A DNA stretch of 64,000 nucleotides from Caprella mutica (GCA_947561585.1 CANNZV010001152.1:93056-157055), one strand, 5' to 3'. Shown: positions 1 through 12,649, counted from the stretch's first letter. A program made the numbers and translations. The notes: generated by a model not told the origin, from the letters alone.

Positions 1-599
1 CTCTTTTTTCCTTATTGAATTTAGCCATTTTTAGAGGTTTACGATTTCACACATTAAATAGTAGATTTGAAATAGCTGAAATCTGAAAGTAATAGATTGA
101 TTTTGTTTTGTATATTCTAAAACTTTAAGTATTCTTCTTTCATTAGCCAATTGCCAAAGATTTGTATCTTTTTTAGTTTGAGCGTAATAAAATTTCAAAA
201 TGGTAAAATGACTTTTGGCCCACCCATTCACTATTCACTAATTGGCATCTTTTATTTTACAACTTACAGGCGGTGCTTATCTTAAGCAACCTTGCCAAAT
301 TTCAATATATTGACTGAAAACTCTAGAGATTTTGCTTCTAAAATTTAAAGTGACCTCGTTTATTTTTTCAGTAAAATACTATTCAATTATAATTTAATTT
401 TTAATGAAATAAACTTCTAATTTCAGGTATGATTTAGAAGGCGAAAATTAACCTTTGTTAAATTATGACTACCTATGGGTCTCTGAAATTAAAAAAAAAA
501 TTCATTATATTCGAAAATGTAATACCCAATAACTAATTAGTATGTTGGAAGAATTATTTAGATAGCACTGTAAGAAAATAGATTATCTAAAGAATTTGG
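1..599. other. AT-rich non-coding stretch
   Basis: I see no gene, RNA or repeat boundary here. The only long frame is an AT-rich minus-strand frame without a recognisable domain. Confidence 0.5.
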
Positions 600-676
600 G
601 GATGTAGCTCTTAGTAACACTTTGAAGTTGTCGTACAATAGCTATTTTTATTCCTTTTATAGTCTATGAACCTTGG
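600..676 (+). mobile_element. Right end of a MITE with a CTATGAACCTTGG terminus
   Basis: The segment runs from a GTAGCTCTTAGTAACA block to a terminal CTATGAACCTTGG. The same block and terminus occur at about 13441-13509, where the matching inverted start CCAAGGTTCATAG lies at about 12828. This is therefore one end of a dispersed inverted-repeat element; its left end is not obvious upstream. Confidence 0.55.
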
Positions 677-839
677 TTAATCATATGATGGAATGAAACT
701 TTTCTATGTAATTTTTATATCATCTAACGTGGTAAGAAGAATTTAATTTATGAAATATAGAAAATTTGTCTCGGTATCATAGCTATGAGAAGCAAGAATA
801 TAAATGTTAAAAATGCATTATAATTTTTAGTAATTCACT

Positions 840-1480
840 GATTTGGTAAGAGACCTACGCTCAATTTTTCAACAAAATGGGATTCGGTGCACGACTTGGA
901 AATTTCTTGGCTAGGATGTTTTGCTGCGGATTATCCAAGAGGACAAGAAGCAATTCTTAAGATTATGGAGAATGCGAGATGAAAAGAGGATCTCCAGTTC
1001 ATTGCAGGAGAACAATTGGGACACCTGTGATGTCTTCAAACTCCAAATCTTCATCGAGAAGATCTCCTTATGGAAGAAGTGAGTAACGAAGAAGATTGGA
1101 AGACCAATCACTGTGTATCAGAGCGCTGGAGTAGAACAGGAGATAGATAAGAATAAACACCATTCCTATTCGTTTCGAACAAGGAAGATAAACAAGGGGA
1201 ATAAGGACACCCGATAATCTAAGAAGAAGTCGCTAAAGAATAAAGGAGACAAGGAACGAGTATTTGAGCTCTAGATCTTCCGCTACGAAGAGTTACCGAT
1301 CAAGAAACGCAGGATCTACAATTCTACGGGAAATCGGAACTGTCGGCTCATCATCTGTGTAGAGGTTGTTGAGGAAATTCTCTTTAGAATGAACAGCTTT
1401 CTTGGAATAATTAATATTATAATCATAAGCTTTAACGTACTGTTTGACTTTTATTGAATAATAAAGTGAATGAAAGTAAT
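840..1480 (+). other. GC-richer block, possible captured transcript end
   Basis: This block stands out from the AT-rich surroundings. A short plus-strand frame begins with ATG at 877 (MGFGARLGNFLARMFCCG), then stops after 27 codons. The following sequence is rich in Arg and Ser codons in another frame. An AATAAA-type signal lies near 1462. The inverted copy is at about 10740-11340. It could be a decayed gene fragment carried by the repeat; I do not recognise the product. Confidence 0.25.
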
Positions 1481-3039
1481 TTAAATAAACATTAACATTT
1501 CATAATTGTTATATTGCAAATATAGACCATTCACATAAAATTATACACACTTTTATTGTCCCATACGTAAAATTATAATCTGTCTGTCCATCACACTAAA
1601 CAGTTTGTAAGTTTAAAGCAACTGGTAGCTTATCGAAAATAAATAAAATTAATGATTAATTTTTTTTTCAGTTCAGAAAATAAGCAAAGCCAGGAACAAT
1701 AAAATTATTAGATAAATTGGGCTTCTATCAGTGTTCATTAAATTTTGATGGAAAGCATGCACCCCCATTTTTATTAATACTCAAGTCCATTTTTAATTTT
1801 AAAAAACGTTTTAAAACATTGCATTGATAACCATGTCGTAGATTAGTGTCTCTTTGAAATCAGCATCGGAGGCATATATATACATTATTTAATATATCAA
1901 TTTTCAATATCTAGAGCTTAATTAATGAAATTTACAATTTTGATCATTTTTAGGTTCTATGAGATCTTAATTCTTTCAGGAACCAATTCTGTGCATTTTT
2001 AGTAGCTGTATAGCATGTTTTTAATTGAAATTTTGTAAAGTGTGAGATAAGAAAAAAAATACTATAGAAATCTTATATAATATGTAAAATTATTCAATTT
2101 ACATGCAAATTGATGAATTAATAAGTAAGCCATTGAAGTGATTCAATTTTATGACAATATATTGTATGCTAATTTGAACAGCAGTATACAGTCTGTACTA
2201 GTTTGTTCAGTTTTTTTATGGAAATTTTGGAAATATGAACCACGGAAATTTCTTACCTTATTTAACACAATAAGAAATTGTAACTAAAAATTAGTGAAAA
2301 TCTACGATAAAATGAGGTAAATTATACAGTACGAAAAGTAATGAAAAGAATTAAAATCTCGCATTAGAACAATTCCCATAAGCAAAAATATGTATAACAT
2401 ATAAAATATGTATTGAATTATAATTTGTGAATTAAAATGGTACATCTGAAAAATAAATATAAATTACAATAAATATGACGCTATGTTTTATTAGGTTAAA
2501 TAAATAAAAATTATTTATTGCGTAGATAAACTTGTGAATACATCTCTAATGTACATAGGTACTTTATTACCTGTAACATCTTTTAATTAAGATTGCAACA
2601 CTCGCCCTACAAATTGTATTTCATTAATTTATGCTTTTCATTGATAACAGTTTATATAATTTTAGGTAATATGCACATAATCTCAATAATAGGCAATCGA
2701 TAAATGAAATAATTAACTAAAATAATCCATATCGAGGTACAATTCAAATATTTTTTCTTTATTTCACTCAATTGAAACACATTTATAAATAGTTCAAATA
2801 CTATTCTCAAACTCCGTAGATTTTTTTAGTGAAACTGCGTAATTATAATAAAAACAGAGGGCAGGTAAAATATGTAGGTGAAAAGTTAATTATATTTTAG
2901 AATAGAAATTTTTAACTTTCCACTTGACTAAAGCTGCTTTCGATGTTACTTTTTTGCAGAAAAGAGAACAAATTGTAAACGAAATGAGGAATAATTAATG
3001 TTTACTAACACAAAGCGAGTACATTCCTTTCATAATTAA

Positions 3040-3216
3040 GCAGATGAAAAATAACATGTTTTCCTTTCCAGTAGTGTATAGAAATGAGAACTATAGGTTG
3101 TGTTTCACATTGAAACATGATAAGCAGAGATATGGTGTTACATCACACTGTCAGCAATATCTTGAAACTTTATTGACCTTGATTCTGACTATTTCCATGT
3201 TGATTAGATTCTTGCC
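3040..3216 (-). pseudogene. piggyBac transposase C-terminal tail, left-arm copy
   Basis: Read on the minus strand this encodes a C-terminal cysteine finger of piggyBac transposases, of the form CxCDVTPYLCLxCFNVKH. The same peptide is on the plus strand of the right arm near 8600-8665. No transposase body is attached: the foldback element at 3217 and unrelated sequence follow. The plus-strand 85-codon frame at 3044-3301 is an antisense shadow. Confidence 0.6.
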
Positions 3217-4393
3217 GTGGACCGACAGTTGGGCCCAAAGACAATTGGACCCCGAAACAATTATATTATTTGCCAATTTTTTTCAGAGTTTACTGTATTA
3301 ACTTATATAAAGACCTTTGCTACTGTAATAACTAGGTTTGTGACAATACGCGTTTTGCATAAAAAATTATATTCCTGAGCATATTTACAATAAAGAATTT
3401 TCCTAATATGTAAAAAATATTCTCGTTATGAAAAGTAACTATTTTTTAATAGAACATATTCTTTTCATGGATAAATAGTATTATTCTTTTAAACTACAAT
3501 AATTTTCTGTTCCGAGATAGTTCATGTATAAGCAACAAATTTCCTAGTTACAGTACCTCTATACAGTGAACTACTGTGAGCAAATGAGCTAGGCTCTAGC
3601 CAATAGAAAATAAGAATGTAGCTATTTTAGACGAAGAAACAATAGAAAATATGGAAGCAGGTTTTTCGGACATGTCGGAATTATTAGAACATACAAATTG
3701 AATTAAGGGAAGTGAATTATTTGAAGTCTGTTCAGTGTTCATTATTGAATAGGCTTATGGGCTTACTTACATAAGGGCTTGAACTCGTTAATTTATTTCG
3801 TAATGTGCTTTACTTTGTATTTTTTTTATCGTTCAATAAAATGTTTCAATGTTTCAATATAATTATAAAATGTATTCTTATAATCTCATTTTATCCCAAC
3901 AACTGTCAAACAACTTTTCAATGTAACGTATAACCTTTAAAATTTACCCATTTTGTACCAAATATTTATCTTTGTCAGACGATGTACACTACACATTGGA
4001 TCCATATGACATGATTCAAAATAATACGACTTATTTAAATACTTCAAAGATTTTCATTACTTTGTAGCATGAGAATAGCATCCAAATGTGATTTAAGGGG
4101 CTTGCAAATACATACCTTATCAAGTATATGAATCGAATTTAAAAATATAAACATATTTTTAGAGAATATAAAGTATATTTCAAAGATAATATTGTCACTA
4201 CCCTAGTAAAAATAAGGTAACATATCTTTATTGTGTATTATGCCCAATTTTTTTCTGGGCTTAATTGTCTTTGGGCCCAATTGTCGTGGGCAAAATTGTC
4301 TTAGGGCCTAATTGTCCGGGGCTTAATTGTCGTTGGGCCCAATTGTCCTGGACCCAATTATCGACAAGCCCAATTGTCGGTGCCCAACTGTCC
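3217..4393. mobile_element. Foldback element, CAATTGGGCCC word family
   Basis: Both ends are short tandem arrays of a word close to GACAATTGGGCCCAA: about 3222-3260 on the left and, inverted, 4235-4393 on the right. The direct repeat GATTCTTGCC lies at 3207-3216 and 4394-4403, a 9-10 bp target duplication. The interior of about 970 bp is AT-rich with no frame of note. A second, incomplete copy is at 22981-23345, and about 300 bp of interior aligns in opposite orientation between the two. Non-autonomous; see the other foldback families in this window. Confidence 0.85.
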
Positions 4394-4403
4394 GATTCTT
4401 GCC

Positions 4404-4880
4404 ATGTTGATTAGGTGTGAGCATGAGTTCATGTCAATTTTATAAAAAAAATCTTGTTTATTCAAAGTAAGCGAGCGAAATTTTTCATGTAATATAGCAA
4501 TGTACACGAAGAACAATCAATAATGAATCATGTAATTAAACTATATAATAACTATTAGTTCAATTTTAATTGAATAGGCATTCATAACTTCAGGTTTGCT
4601 TATCAATTATAATGAAAGTTAAATATACAGTAAAATGAAGGAGAAGGCTAAAACAAATGAATTTTTTTCATTATTTATGAAACTGACGTTTCGATTCAAC
4701 CATGAATCATTTTCAAAGCAATCTGTAATGTAATTTTATAAGGTTACATAAAATTTATTGACGATAAAAGAAATCAAAGGAAATTGAAAATTGAAAAATA
4801 AAATGATGGGGTTAAAAAAAAATGTAAAAAATAATATTAGTTATCTTCAATTAAAAGAGGATATGAACTATTTTGTAGGT
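4404..4880. other. Non-coding, with a possible MITE end
   Basis: AT-rich sequence without a gene. A segment at about 4677-4720 containing GACGTTTCGATTCAACC looks like a dispersed-repeat end, but I found no partner in the window. Confidence 0.3.
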
Positions 4881-4885
4881 TTAGA

Positions 4886-5576
4886 GTATGGGTACTATGG
4901 ATGCGTATTCAAGCGATTTTTCGCACTGACGACTTCTGATGAACTCGGATGAAAATAAACTCATTCTTTCCAATAGCTACAGTGGCAGAGATTTAGACGT
5001 CAGAATACGTACGAAGTCGTCAGAACAACTTCAGCGTTCAAATGAGTTTGATTTTTTCATGCGACTAGCGACAGATTTGGTAATTTTTGTGATTAATTGT
5101 TGCTGTTTACCCACGCGTTTTGGAAATATATTATTAAATACTATCAGGAATAATACAGATATTATTAACTTATATATAATATATATTTTTTATATAAATT
5201 TTTAATTGGTTGTTACTTTGTACAATATTTTCAATAAAATTGAATATCCTTATAGCTATATAAAATATTTTTTATATAGCTATTTTATATAGCTCCATAT
5301 TTTTCTATTTAGGTATTTCAAAAATTGAGTGTAGTGTAAATAGTAATCAAATTAGTGTCGCGTCTATTATTTCAGAGGCACACAAGTAGGTTTTCAATTC
5401 CTCCTGAACATTACCTCAAATAAACATAGTTTAGACCCAAATATTAATTGGGCAGAAATACACTGACGATCAGAAATCGCGTACAGTGTAACCACCTCGC
5501 ACTGACAATCAGTTCTGACGATTTCGTCAGGGTGAAAAATCGCTCGAATACCCTTCTATAGTAACCGTACCCTATA
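4886..5576. mobile_element. Inverted-repeat MITE with GCGATTTTTC ends
   Basis: The left end reads GGGTACTATGGATGCGTATT then CAAGCGATTTTTCGCACTGA. The right end is the inverse: GGGTGAAAAATCGCTCGAAT, ACCC, then a GTAACCGTACCC terminus. Inside both ends are further CTGACGA and CGTCAG words, so the ends are partly repetitive. The 88-codon frame at 4939-5205 lies wholly inside and is probably not a gene. Confidence 0.6.
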
Positions 5577-6933
5577 GTGATGGTTCGGTTTTAAAAACAT
5601 GAAGTGATTCTTAAATTTTTAAATTTAAACTATTTTAAGTCTTATCTTAATCTTAGAATTATCTATGAAAATTGCGCTATAACACTGTTCATTCTGGACT
5701 CTAATGGATGAATGAGGTGGAGATGCTAAAATTCCGCAACTAAAATGGTAAATTACGGAAGAGAGAATGCAAAGCAAAAGTTTTTCTTTGAAATTAAAAA
5801 ATGATCCTATTGTGAACTTGTTAACTAAAACTATTTTAAAAGAAACAGATGGAAAAAACTTGTTAAAAACTTTTAAAATATCTTGTTTTAAATTTTCAGA
5901 CTGTTTTCCGATGTTGGGCAGAGAAACATAAAATATATCGTTTTCACTGGTAGGTGACACAGTATAAGTATTTGGTTGGTTTTGAAAATTTAGCTATACA
6001 TTTGTTAAATTGTCTTTCCTGAAAATTAGTACAAAAATCGTTATCTCCAAAAAATGACTTTAAAAATTCTAAATTTTGGAGTAGCTCCGTCTTCAAAAGA
6101 ATGTGAAAACTAAAACAAAATAAGATTTTTGGATGGAGATGTGATAGAAGTTGTCGTGAAAGGATCGGTATTCGAACAAATTCGTGGTTTTATGTTTTTT
6201 TATGTTTAAATAACTGTAATATCATTGGTATCATATACGTATACAGATTTTTTCATTTTTTCTTATATTTTGTAGTGATGGGTTGATTTCATAGAAGATC
6301 CCTTTAGCACTCAATGAAATGTGCATAACTTAAACATTTCAAAACATAAAACCTATTGAGTATACCTATATAATTACTGTATAACCATTAAAATAAAAGT
6401 TAAATAGATAGCTTTATATTTTCTTACAAGATCGAAAAGAGGAACTGTCCGATAACCGTGAACTTACCCTGTACTGATAAATTGGCACCAATTTATACAT
6501 ATTTGTCTTATCAGTGCAAGCTTATTGTGATTAATTTCAACGGACAATAAAGCTTATATAATAATACATGCACTAAAATTATAAGATAAAGCATTTGTAA
6601 AAGGAATAAAATGATTATTATGCGAACTGTCACAGTCCTTCATTTGAATAAGAACTATTATTACGAAATTGTTTATTGCAATTATAGATACACTAGTTGA
6701 AAATGAAAATTTATAGTTTTCTATTTAATGTTTATACTTTAGAGGGTAAACTGTATTATTCATTAATTTTTTTCCCGCTCTGTCTTTCAAGGAATGCATC
6801 TTTTTTACTAGGATAGACTGGGTAGGTTAGGTGTGTCATATTATATTTGAATGTTGCAGAATTTGATTATTAAGTCAATATTATTATCATTGAAATGGTA
6901 GGTAAATTATATTATAAACTACAAATCTGCGTA
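5577..6933. other. Non-coding stretch with one MITE half
   Basis: No gene recognised. About 6428-6472 is a right-type end of the GGGTAAGTTCC family (…CCGTGAACTTACCC); its left half is not clear. The minus frame at 5625-5960 has no recognisable domain. Confidence 0.35.
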
Positions 6934-7087
6934 GGGTAAGTTCCAAGTTATCGAACAGTTCACCACATTCGGATTTATAATGAAAACAGTATAATTTAAA
7001 ATAACTAGTTAAAATGATTAATAACATAAAGTATTTCTTACAAAATAGAAGATGTGGAACCGTCCGATAACTTGGAACTTACTCTAC
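6934..7087. mobile_element. Short MITE, GGGTAAGTTCC family
   Basis: A ~150 bp near-palindrome. The left end is GGGTAAGTTCCAAGTTATCG and the right end is its inverse with a few mismatches (CGATAACTTGGAACTTACTC). Related ends occur at 6428-6472, 30208-31486 and 51974-52108, so this is a dispersed family. Confidence 0.7.
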
Positions 7088-7099
7088 TTAGTATAAGTA

Positions 7100-7815
7100 G
7101 TGTCACGCGCGTTTGACTGATTTTCAAAATCGACCGATTTCACTGCGCAATCTATTGCTCAATCGTTAGCGCAGCCATTAATCTATTGCTGCACGTACGA
7201 ATGATACGTATTTTATTAAATCATGCATCTAATTGGTACATTAAATAAGGCAACCATCGATCGATTGTTGTGCGTTCAAATGATATGTATTTGTATAGTT
7301 TATACATCTAATTATTACATTTCGTAAGGTAACCATCAATTGATTGTTGCGCATTCGAATGATATGTATTTGTATAGCTTATACATCTAATTATTACATT
7401 TCGTAAGGTAACCATCAATTGATTGTTGCGCATTCGAATGATATGTATTTGTATAGCTTATACATCTAATTATTACATTTCGTAAGGTAACCATCATTGA
7501 TTGTTGCGCATTCGAATGCGATTGATGGTTCGCCTATATATATAAACAATTAAATGCATTAATTAATGAAATCCATATCATTTGAACGCGCAACAATCGA
7601 TTGATAATTGCCATATTAAATGTAACAATTAGATGCATAAAATAAAAAAATCCCTACCATACGAACGCGCAGAATCAATCGATGGTTGCGCTATTGATCG
7701 ATATCTGGGATTAAACGTGCCAATAAAATAGACGAAATACAAAATCATTTCATTCGAATGCGCAGCAATCATTTGGTGTCTGCGCTAACGATTGATCTTG
7801 ATTACTGATTGTGTT
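7100..7815. repeat. Composite inverted and tandem repeat inserted in the piggyBac region
   Basis: An inverted-repeat element. Its ends carry words such as CGCAATCTATTGCTCAATCG (left) and the inverse near 7780. Its left half contains about three and a half tandem units of ~80 bp (7255-7510), each with GATTGTTGCGCATTCGAATG and GTAAGGTAACCATCAA. The right half has the same words inverted. It ends just before piggyBac coding sequence resumes. Confidence 0.6.
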
Positions 7816-7860
7816 TAAAATACTATTAAACTATCACATTTGTCTCTGAGTATCTTCTAC

Positions 7861-8670
7861 AAGGCAAAACTTACTTGTGTGGCACAGTGAGAGTCAACAG
7901 ACGAAACCTTCCTAAAAAAGAGACACACGATAGGCTAAAGAGAGATGAAATATCGACATTACGGAATGAGAATGGAGTGAAAATACTGAAATGGAGAGAT
8001 AAAAGGAATGCTTTGACTCTGTCAACAGTTCCCTATTAAACACAGGAAAAATCTGAAAGACAGGGAAAATCTGAAAGACAGGGAAAATCTGAAAGACAGG
8101 GAAAATCTGAAAGACAGGGAAAATCTGAAAGACAGGGAATGAATCGAAGACAGAGAAAATATCGAAGACAGAGAAAATCTCTAAGACAGGGAAAATCTCT
8201 AAGACAGGGAAAATCTCTAAGACAGGAGAAAATCTCTAAGACAGGGAAAATCTCTAAGACAGGGAAAATCTCAAAGACAGGGAAAATCTCAAAAACAGGG
8301 AAAATCTCAAAGACAGGGAAAATCTCAAAAACAGGGAAATAGCAAGGACAGGCAAAGTTGTGAAGAAACCTCAAAGTCTACTGGACTTCAATGTAGGCAA
8401 GGAAGGAGTTGACACATCTGACAAAATGTCATCAGAAAAGGTGCATAAAAGTGACCTTATAAATTATAACTGGGACATCTTTAGTAAATGCCTGGGTACA
8501 ATACAATAAGTATTATACTGCAAAACAAATATATATGCCATGAAATATTGGCAACAAATGAAACATCCAAAGTAGCCAGAATCAAAGCCAATAAAGTTTC
8601 AAGATATTGCTGACAGTGTGATGTAACACCATATCTCTGCTTACCATGTTTCAATGTGAAACACAACCTA
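7861..8670 (+). pseudogene. Broken piggyBac transposase with an internal satellite
   Basis: From 7861 an open frame shows the piggyBac signature CGTVRVNRRNLP, then ILKWRDKRNALTLSTV, which is the family's WKDKR..LSTxH block. A stop follows at about 8035. After a 17-bp array the same protein resumes with KPQSLLDFNVGKEGVDTSDK, the family's vvDYNxxMGGVDxSD block, and ends with the C-terminal cysteine finger CQCDVTPYLCLPCFNVKH near 8600-8660. The N-terminal two thirds are missing, stops interrupt the frame, and the array sits in the normally variable linker between the two blocks. It is a dead fragment. The last part lies in the right inverted arm. Confidence 0.8.
8038..8340 (+). repeat. 17-bp minisatellite inside the piggyBac frame
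   Basis: About 18 units of a 17-bp word, AAATCTGAAAGACAGGG in the first part, with CTCTAAG and CTCAAAG variants later. Variants are clustered, as expected for local unit duplication. Because 17 is not a multiple of three, the array runs through all frames. Each frame encodes Lys/Arg/Gln/Ser-rich peptide, giving the frames at 8036-8374 and 8139-8342. Confidence 0.9.
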
Positions 8671-9825
8671 TAGTTCTCATTTCTATACACTACTGGAAAG
8701 GAAAACATGTTATTTTTCATCTGCTTAATTATGAAAGGAATGTACTCGTAAACATTAATTATTCCTCATTTTGTTGACAATTTGTTCTCTTTTCAGCAAA
8801 AAATTAACATCGAAAGCAAATTTAGTCAAGTGGAAAGTTAAAATTTTCTATTCTAAAATATAATTAACTTTTCCCCTATTTTACCTGTCCTCTGTTCTTA
8901 TTATAATCAGAAAGTTTCACAAAAATCTACGGAGTTTGAGAATAATATTTGATTTACTTTTAAATGTTTCTCAATTGAATGAAATAAAGAGAAAATAATT
9001 AAATTAGATTTCAATATTAATATATTACTTCATCATTTTTTTATCGATGGCACATTATTGAAATAATGTGGATATTACCTAAAATTATATAAACTGTTAT
9101 AAATTAATAACAAAAATTAATGAAATACAATTTATAAGGTGTGCAATCTTAATTAAAAGATGTTACAGGTAATAAAGTACCTATGTACATTAGAGATGTA
9201 TTTACAAGTTAATTTACGCAATAAATCATTTTTATTACTTCTACCTAATAAAACATAGCGTCATATTTATTGCAATTTATATTTATTTTTCAGATGTACC
9301 ATTTAAATTCACAAATTATAATTACCTATTTTATATGTTATACATATTTTTGCTTAAGGGAATTGTTCTAATGCGAGATTTTAATTCTTTTCATTACTTT
9401 TCGTACTGTATAATTTACCTCATTTTATCGTAGATTTTCACTATTTTTTAGTTACAATTTCTTATTGTGTTAAATAAGGTAAGAAATTTCCGTGGTTCAT
9501 ATTTCCAAAATTTCCATAAAAAAACTGAACAAACTAGTACAGACTGTATACTGCTGTTCAAATTATCATACAATAAATTATCATAAAATTGAATCACTTC
9601 AATGGCTTAATTCGTTAATTTGCATGTAAATTGAATAATTTCACATATTATATAACATTTTTTTTTCTTATCTCACACTTTACAAAATTTCAATTAAAAA
9701 CATGCTATACAGCTACTAAAAATGCACAGCGTTGGTTCCTGAAAGAATTAATAAGATCTCATAGAACCTAGAAATGATCAAAATTGTAAATTTCATTAAT
9801 TAAGCTCTAGATATTGAAAATTGAT

Positions 9826-10199
9826 ACAGTAAAAAATATGGTAAATTCTTAGTTCACGTACCTAATTGATTAAGGATCGTGAACTAGGAAGAGGGTATTT
9901 TTATATTATTTTTTTCTTAAATTTTATAACTTTTATTTTATTAAAATATATTGCAGTGAGAAATATTATTTGACAGAAAATCTTTAATCTTGACTACATA
10001 TAGAAATAATACCAAAAAAGAAAGTTTGAAATTGAAATTCAGCAAATTACTACAGATTCAGAAATTATTACAAAATTTATTATATGTTAATATATAAATC
10101 AAATAGAAAAGATTACCAATAAACTATGACGTTTATCCCCTTCCTATTTCACGTCACAAAATGAAATAGGGACGTGAAATAGGTATTTACCAAAAGTAT
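9826..10199. mobile_element. MITE inserted in the right arm only
   Basis: The left arm is continuous across this site (TTGATA then TATATGCCTCCG), while here ~370 bp intervene. The ends include ACAGTAAAAAATATGGTAAA and, inverted, GGTATTTACCAAAAGTA, with internal inverse words around TTCACGTACC and GGGACGTGAAAT. The comparison gives its limits directly. Confidence 0.7.
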
Positions 10200-10383
10200 A
10201 TATGCCTCCGATGCTGATTATAAAAACACACTATTCAACAACACGGTTACCAATGAATTTTTTAAAAAGTTTATTGAATTTAAAAACGGACTTGGGTACT
10301 ACTATAAAAGGGTCTGCATGCATCTTTTCATATATAAATTTGATAGACACTGATAAAAGGGCAAACTGAAAGAAAAAATTATT

Positions 10384-10555
10384 AAGGCCCGATCACACGA
10401 GCGTTTATTGCACAACGTTTTTACAGCGTTTTTACTCGGAGGAAATAATTGTTAAACCCATTTCATATGTATCTATGTTACCCGACGCTTTTGGAGCGGT
10501 GAAAACGCTCCAAAAACGCTTTGTGACATCATCTTTACCGTAATTTAGTAAAACT
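10384..10555. mobile_element. Small inserted repeat with GCGTTT words, right arm only
   Basis: A GC-richer segment absent from the left arm. It starts AAGGCCCGATCACACGAGCG and carries GCGTTTTTAC and, inverted, CAAAAACGC words. GGCCC…CACACGAGCGT starts resemble common short hAT-type MITEs; the family is inferred, the insertion is seen. Confidence 0.5.
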
Positions 10556-11525
10556 GATTTTCGATAAATTATGTATCTATACTACCAGTTGCTTTAAAAT
10601 TACCAACTGTTAGTGTGACGGATAGACAGATTATAATTTTACGTATAGGATAATAAAAGTTTGTATAATTTTATGTGAATATTTGCAATATAACAATTAT
10701 GAAATGTTAATGTTTATTTAAATTACTTTCATTCACTTTATTATTCAATAAAAGTCAAACAGTACGTTAAAGTTTATAATTATAATATTAATTATTCCAA
10801 GAAAGCTGTTCATTCTAAAGAGAATTTCCTCAACAACCTCTACACAGATGATGAGCCGACAGTTCCGATTTCCCGTAGAATTGGAGATCCTGCGTTTCTT
10901 GATCGGTAACTCTTCGTAGCGGAAGATCTAGAGCTCAAATACTCGTTCCTTGTCTCCTTTATTCTTTAGCGACTTCTTCTTAGATTATCGGGTGTCCTTA
11001 TTCCCCTTGTTTATCTTCCTTGTTCGAAACGAATAGGAATGGTGTTTATTCTTATCTATCTCCTGTTCTACTCCAGCGCTCTGATAGACAGTGATTGGTC
11101 TTCCAATCTTCTTCGTTACTCACTTCTTCCATAAGGAGATCTTCTCGATGAAGATTTGGAGTTTGAAGACATCACAGGTGTCCCAATTGTTCTCCTGCAA
11201 TGAACTGGAGATCCTCTTTTCATCTCGCATTCTCCATAATCTTAAGAATTGCTTCTTGTCCTCTTGGATAATCCGCAGCAAAACATCCTAGCCAAGAAAT
11301 TTCCAAGTCGTGCACCGAATCCCATTTTGTTGAAAAATTGAGCGTAGGTCTCTTACCAAATCAGTGAATTACTAAAAATTATAATGCATTTTTAACATTT
11401 ATATTTATTTATGATACCGAGACAAATTTTCTATATTTCATAAATTAAATTCTTATTACCACGTTAAATGATATAAAAATAATATAAAGATAAAAATTAC
11501 ATAGAAAAGTGTAAGATCATCATAT

Positions 11526-12640
11526 GTATAACATATCAAATATATGAGCACAGTTTTCTCTATTAATTACAATGCCTTGAAATCTTGAATATTTAGACAA
11601 GTGAGGTGTCGCTTAAGAGTATGTGTATATTATATATGTTCTGTGCCGTGGTTAAAACTCGCTACATTATTATAACGCCAATTCTTTATATAGCAAAATG
11701 TACTTTCAAACTTGACATCACTTCAATGTACTCTTCAAAAAAGTACATTATTCAGCATAGTCATCGTAGCTTAAAATATTATTCCTATTATTTTAATTAT
11801 TAATACCCAAAAACACCGTTGACTTTTTTAAGCCAGAGTGTAAGCATTTGACTTCATGCATCCATATCTTTCTTCTATTCTTTTGCAATCTCCACCCCTT
11901 TCTACTTTCTTTCACTACTTCAACTTCTTAAATAACAATGAATTGCTAATTGAAGTGAAACTGTTGTTGCTGAAGCTGTCTGACATTGGATGCCAGTGCG
12001 GTAATTCAACGTTCTTATTACTATGACATATACATTTTCAAATGACTTTTTTAGTATAAGCTGCACTTAATTCGATACCCAAACATACAGATTCATTAAG
12101 TCACCGATATTTCTTATTCTTTTTTACACATTGCCATATTTTAGTGTATTGGATTCTGATGTAACCCTATCAGCAAAGTCTGTTATAAAACACTGGACCA
12201 TCACCCTATATAGGGTGGCGCAATAAAAAAGGAAACCCATTTTCAAACTAGTTTATTTTACAAATTATCAAACCTAATTTTTTTCTAAAAAGAAATTTTT
12301 ATTTGTTCACTTTTTTTGCATCTATCGTGATAATCTGTTAAGAATTACGACAAAAATTAAACATCCTGGAGCGAATTAAAAAAATGAAAATAAAAAGGGC
12401 TTGCACGAGGATGAAATATACGAAAAGAGACATAAGAGGTATAATTCATTTTATATGGATGTGAAACCAATAAATTTTATTATTTTGTGTAACAAATACG
12501 AGAAAATAAAAAATGAATTTCCATTTGAAAGTTGGTTTTTGAGATAAAATTGATATCTTTATAAAATCTTTTCGACGTTAATTTTTATCTCCTATTTGAA
12601 ACCCTCAAAATGTAGCTTTCAAAAGAAGGAAGAGTTTTTA
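11526..12640. other. Non-coding; possible transposon terminus near 12210
   Basis: No gene recognised. The plus frame at 11606-11803 is AT-rich and has no domain. The segment at about 12210-12235, GGGTGGCGCAATAAAAAAGG, is GC-richer than its surroundings and could be the outer end of the decayed Tc1-like element that follows. Confidence 0.35.
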
Positions 12641-12649
12641 TTGTGACAA

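Larger units (their letters stand above)
680..3216 (+). repeat. Left arm of a large inverted repeat
   Basis: This segment is the reverse complement of about 8540-11525. Matches can be followed from the outer end (AATCATATGATGG region) to the inner end beside the foldback element at 3217. The right arm carries at least two insertions this arm lacks (about 9826-10199 and 10384-10550), so the arms have diverged. It contains the tail of a piggyBac transposase on the minus strand and a GC-richer block near 840-1400 that also exists in the other arm. Confidence 0.85.
8540..11525 (-). repeat. Right arm of the large inverted repeat
   Basis: Reverse complement of about 680-3216. It starts within the piggyBac C-terminal coding sequence and runs past the GC-richer block (10740-11340). 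It is longer than the left arm because of insertions at about 9826-10199 and 10384-10550. Confidence 0.85.

Noticed and set aside
911..1111. 66-codon minus frame, duplicated at 11091-11291
   Set aside because: The duplication only reflects the inverted repeat; the frame has no domain and lies antisense to the GC-richer block.
8036..8374. 112-codon minus frame with repeated VFEIFP-type peptide
   Set aside because: Antisense translation of the 17-bp array; the sense strand carries the piggyBac remains.
680..11525. The inverted repeat as a pure assembly artefact
   Set aside because: Substitutions and two insertions distinguish the arms; a misassembled haplotype cannot be fully excluded.
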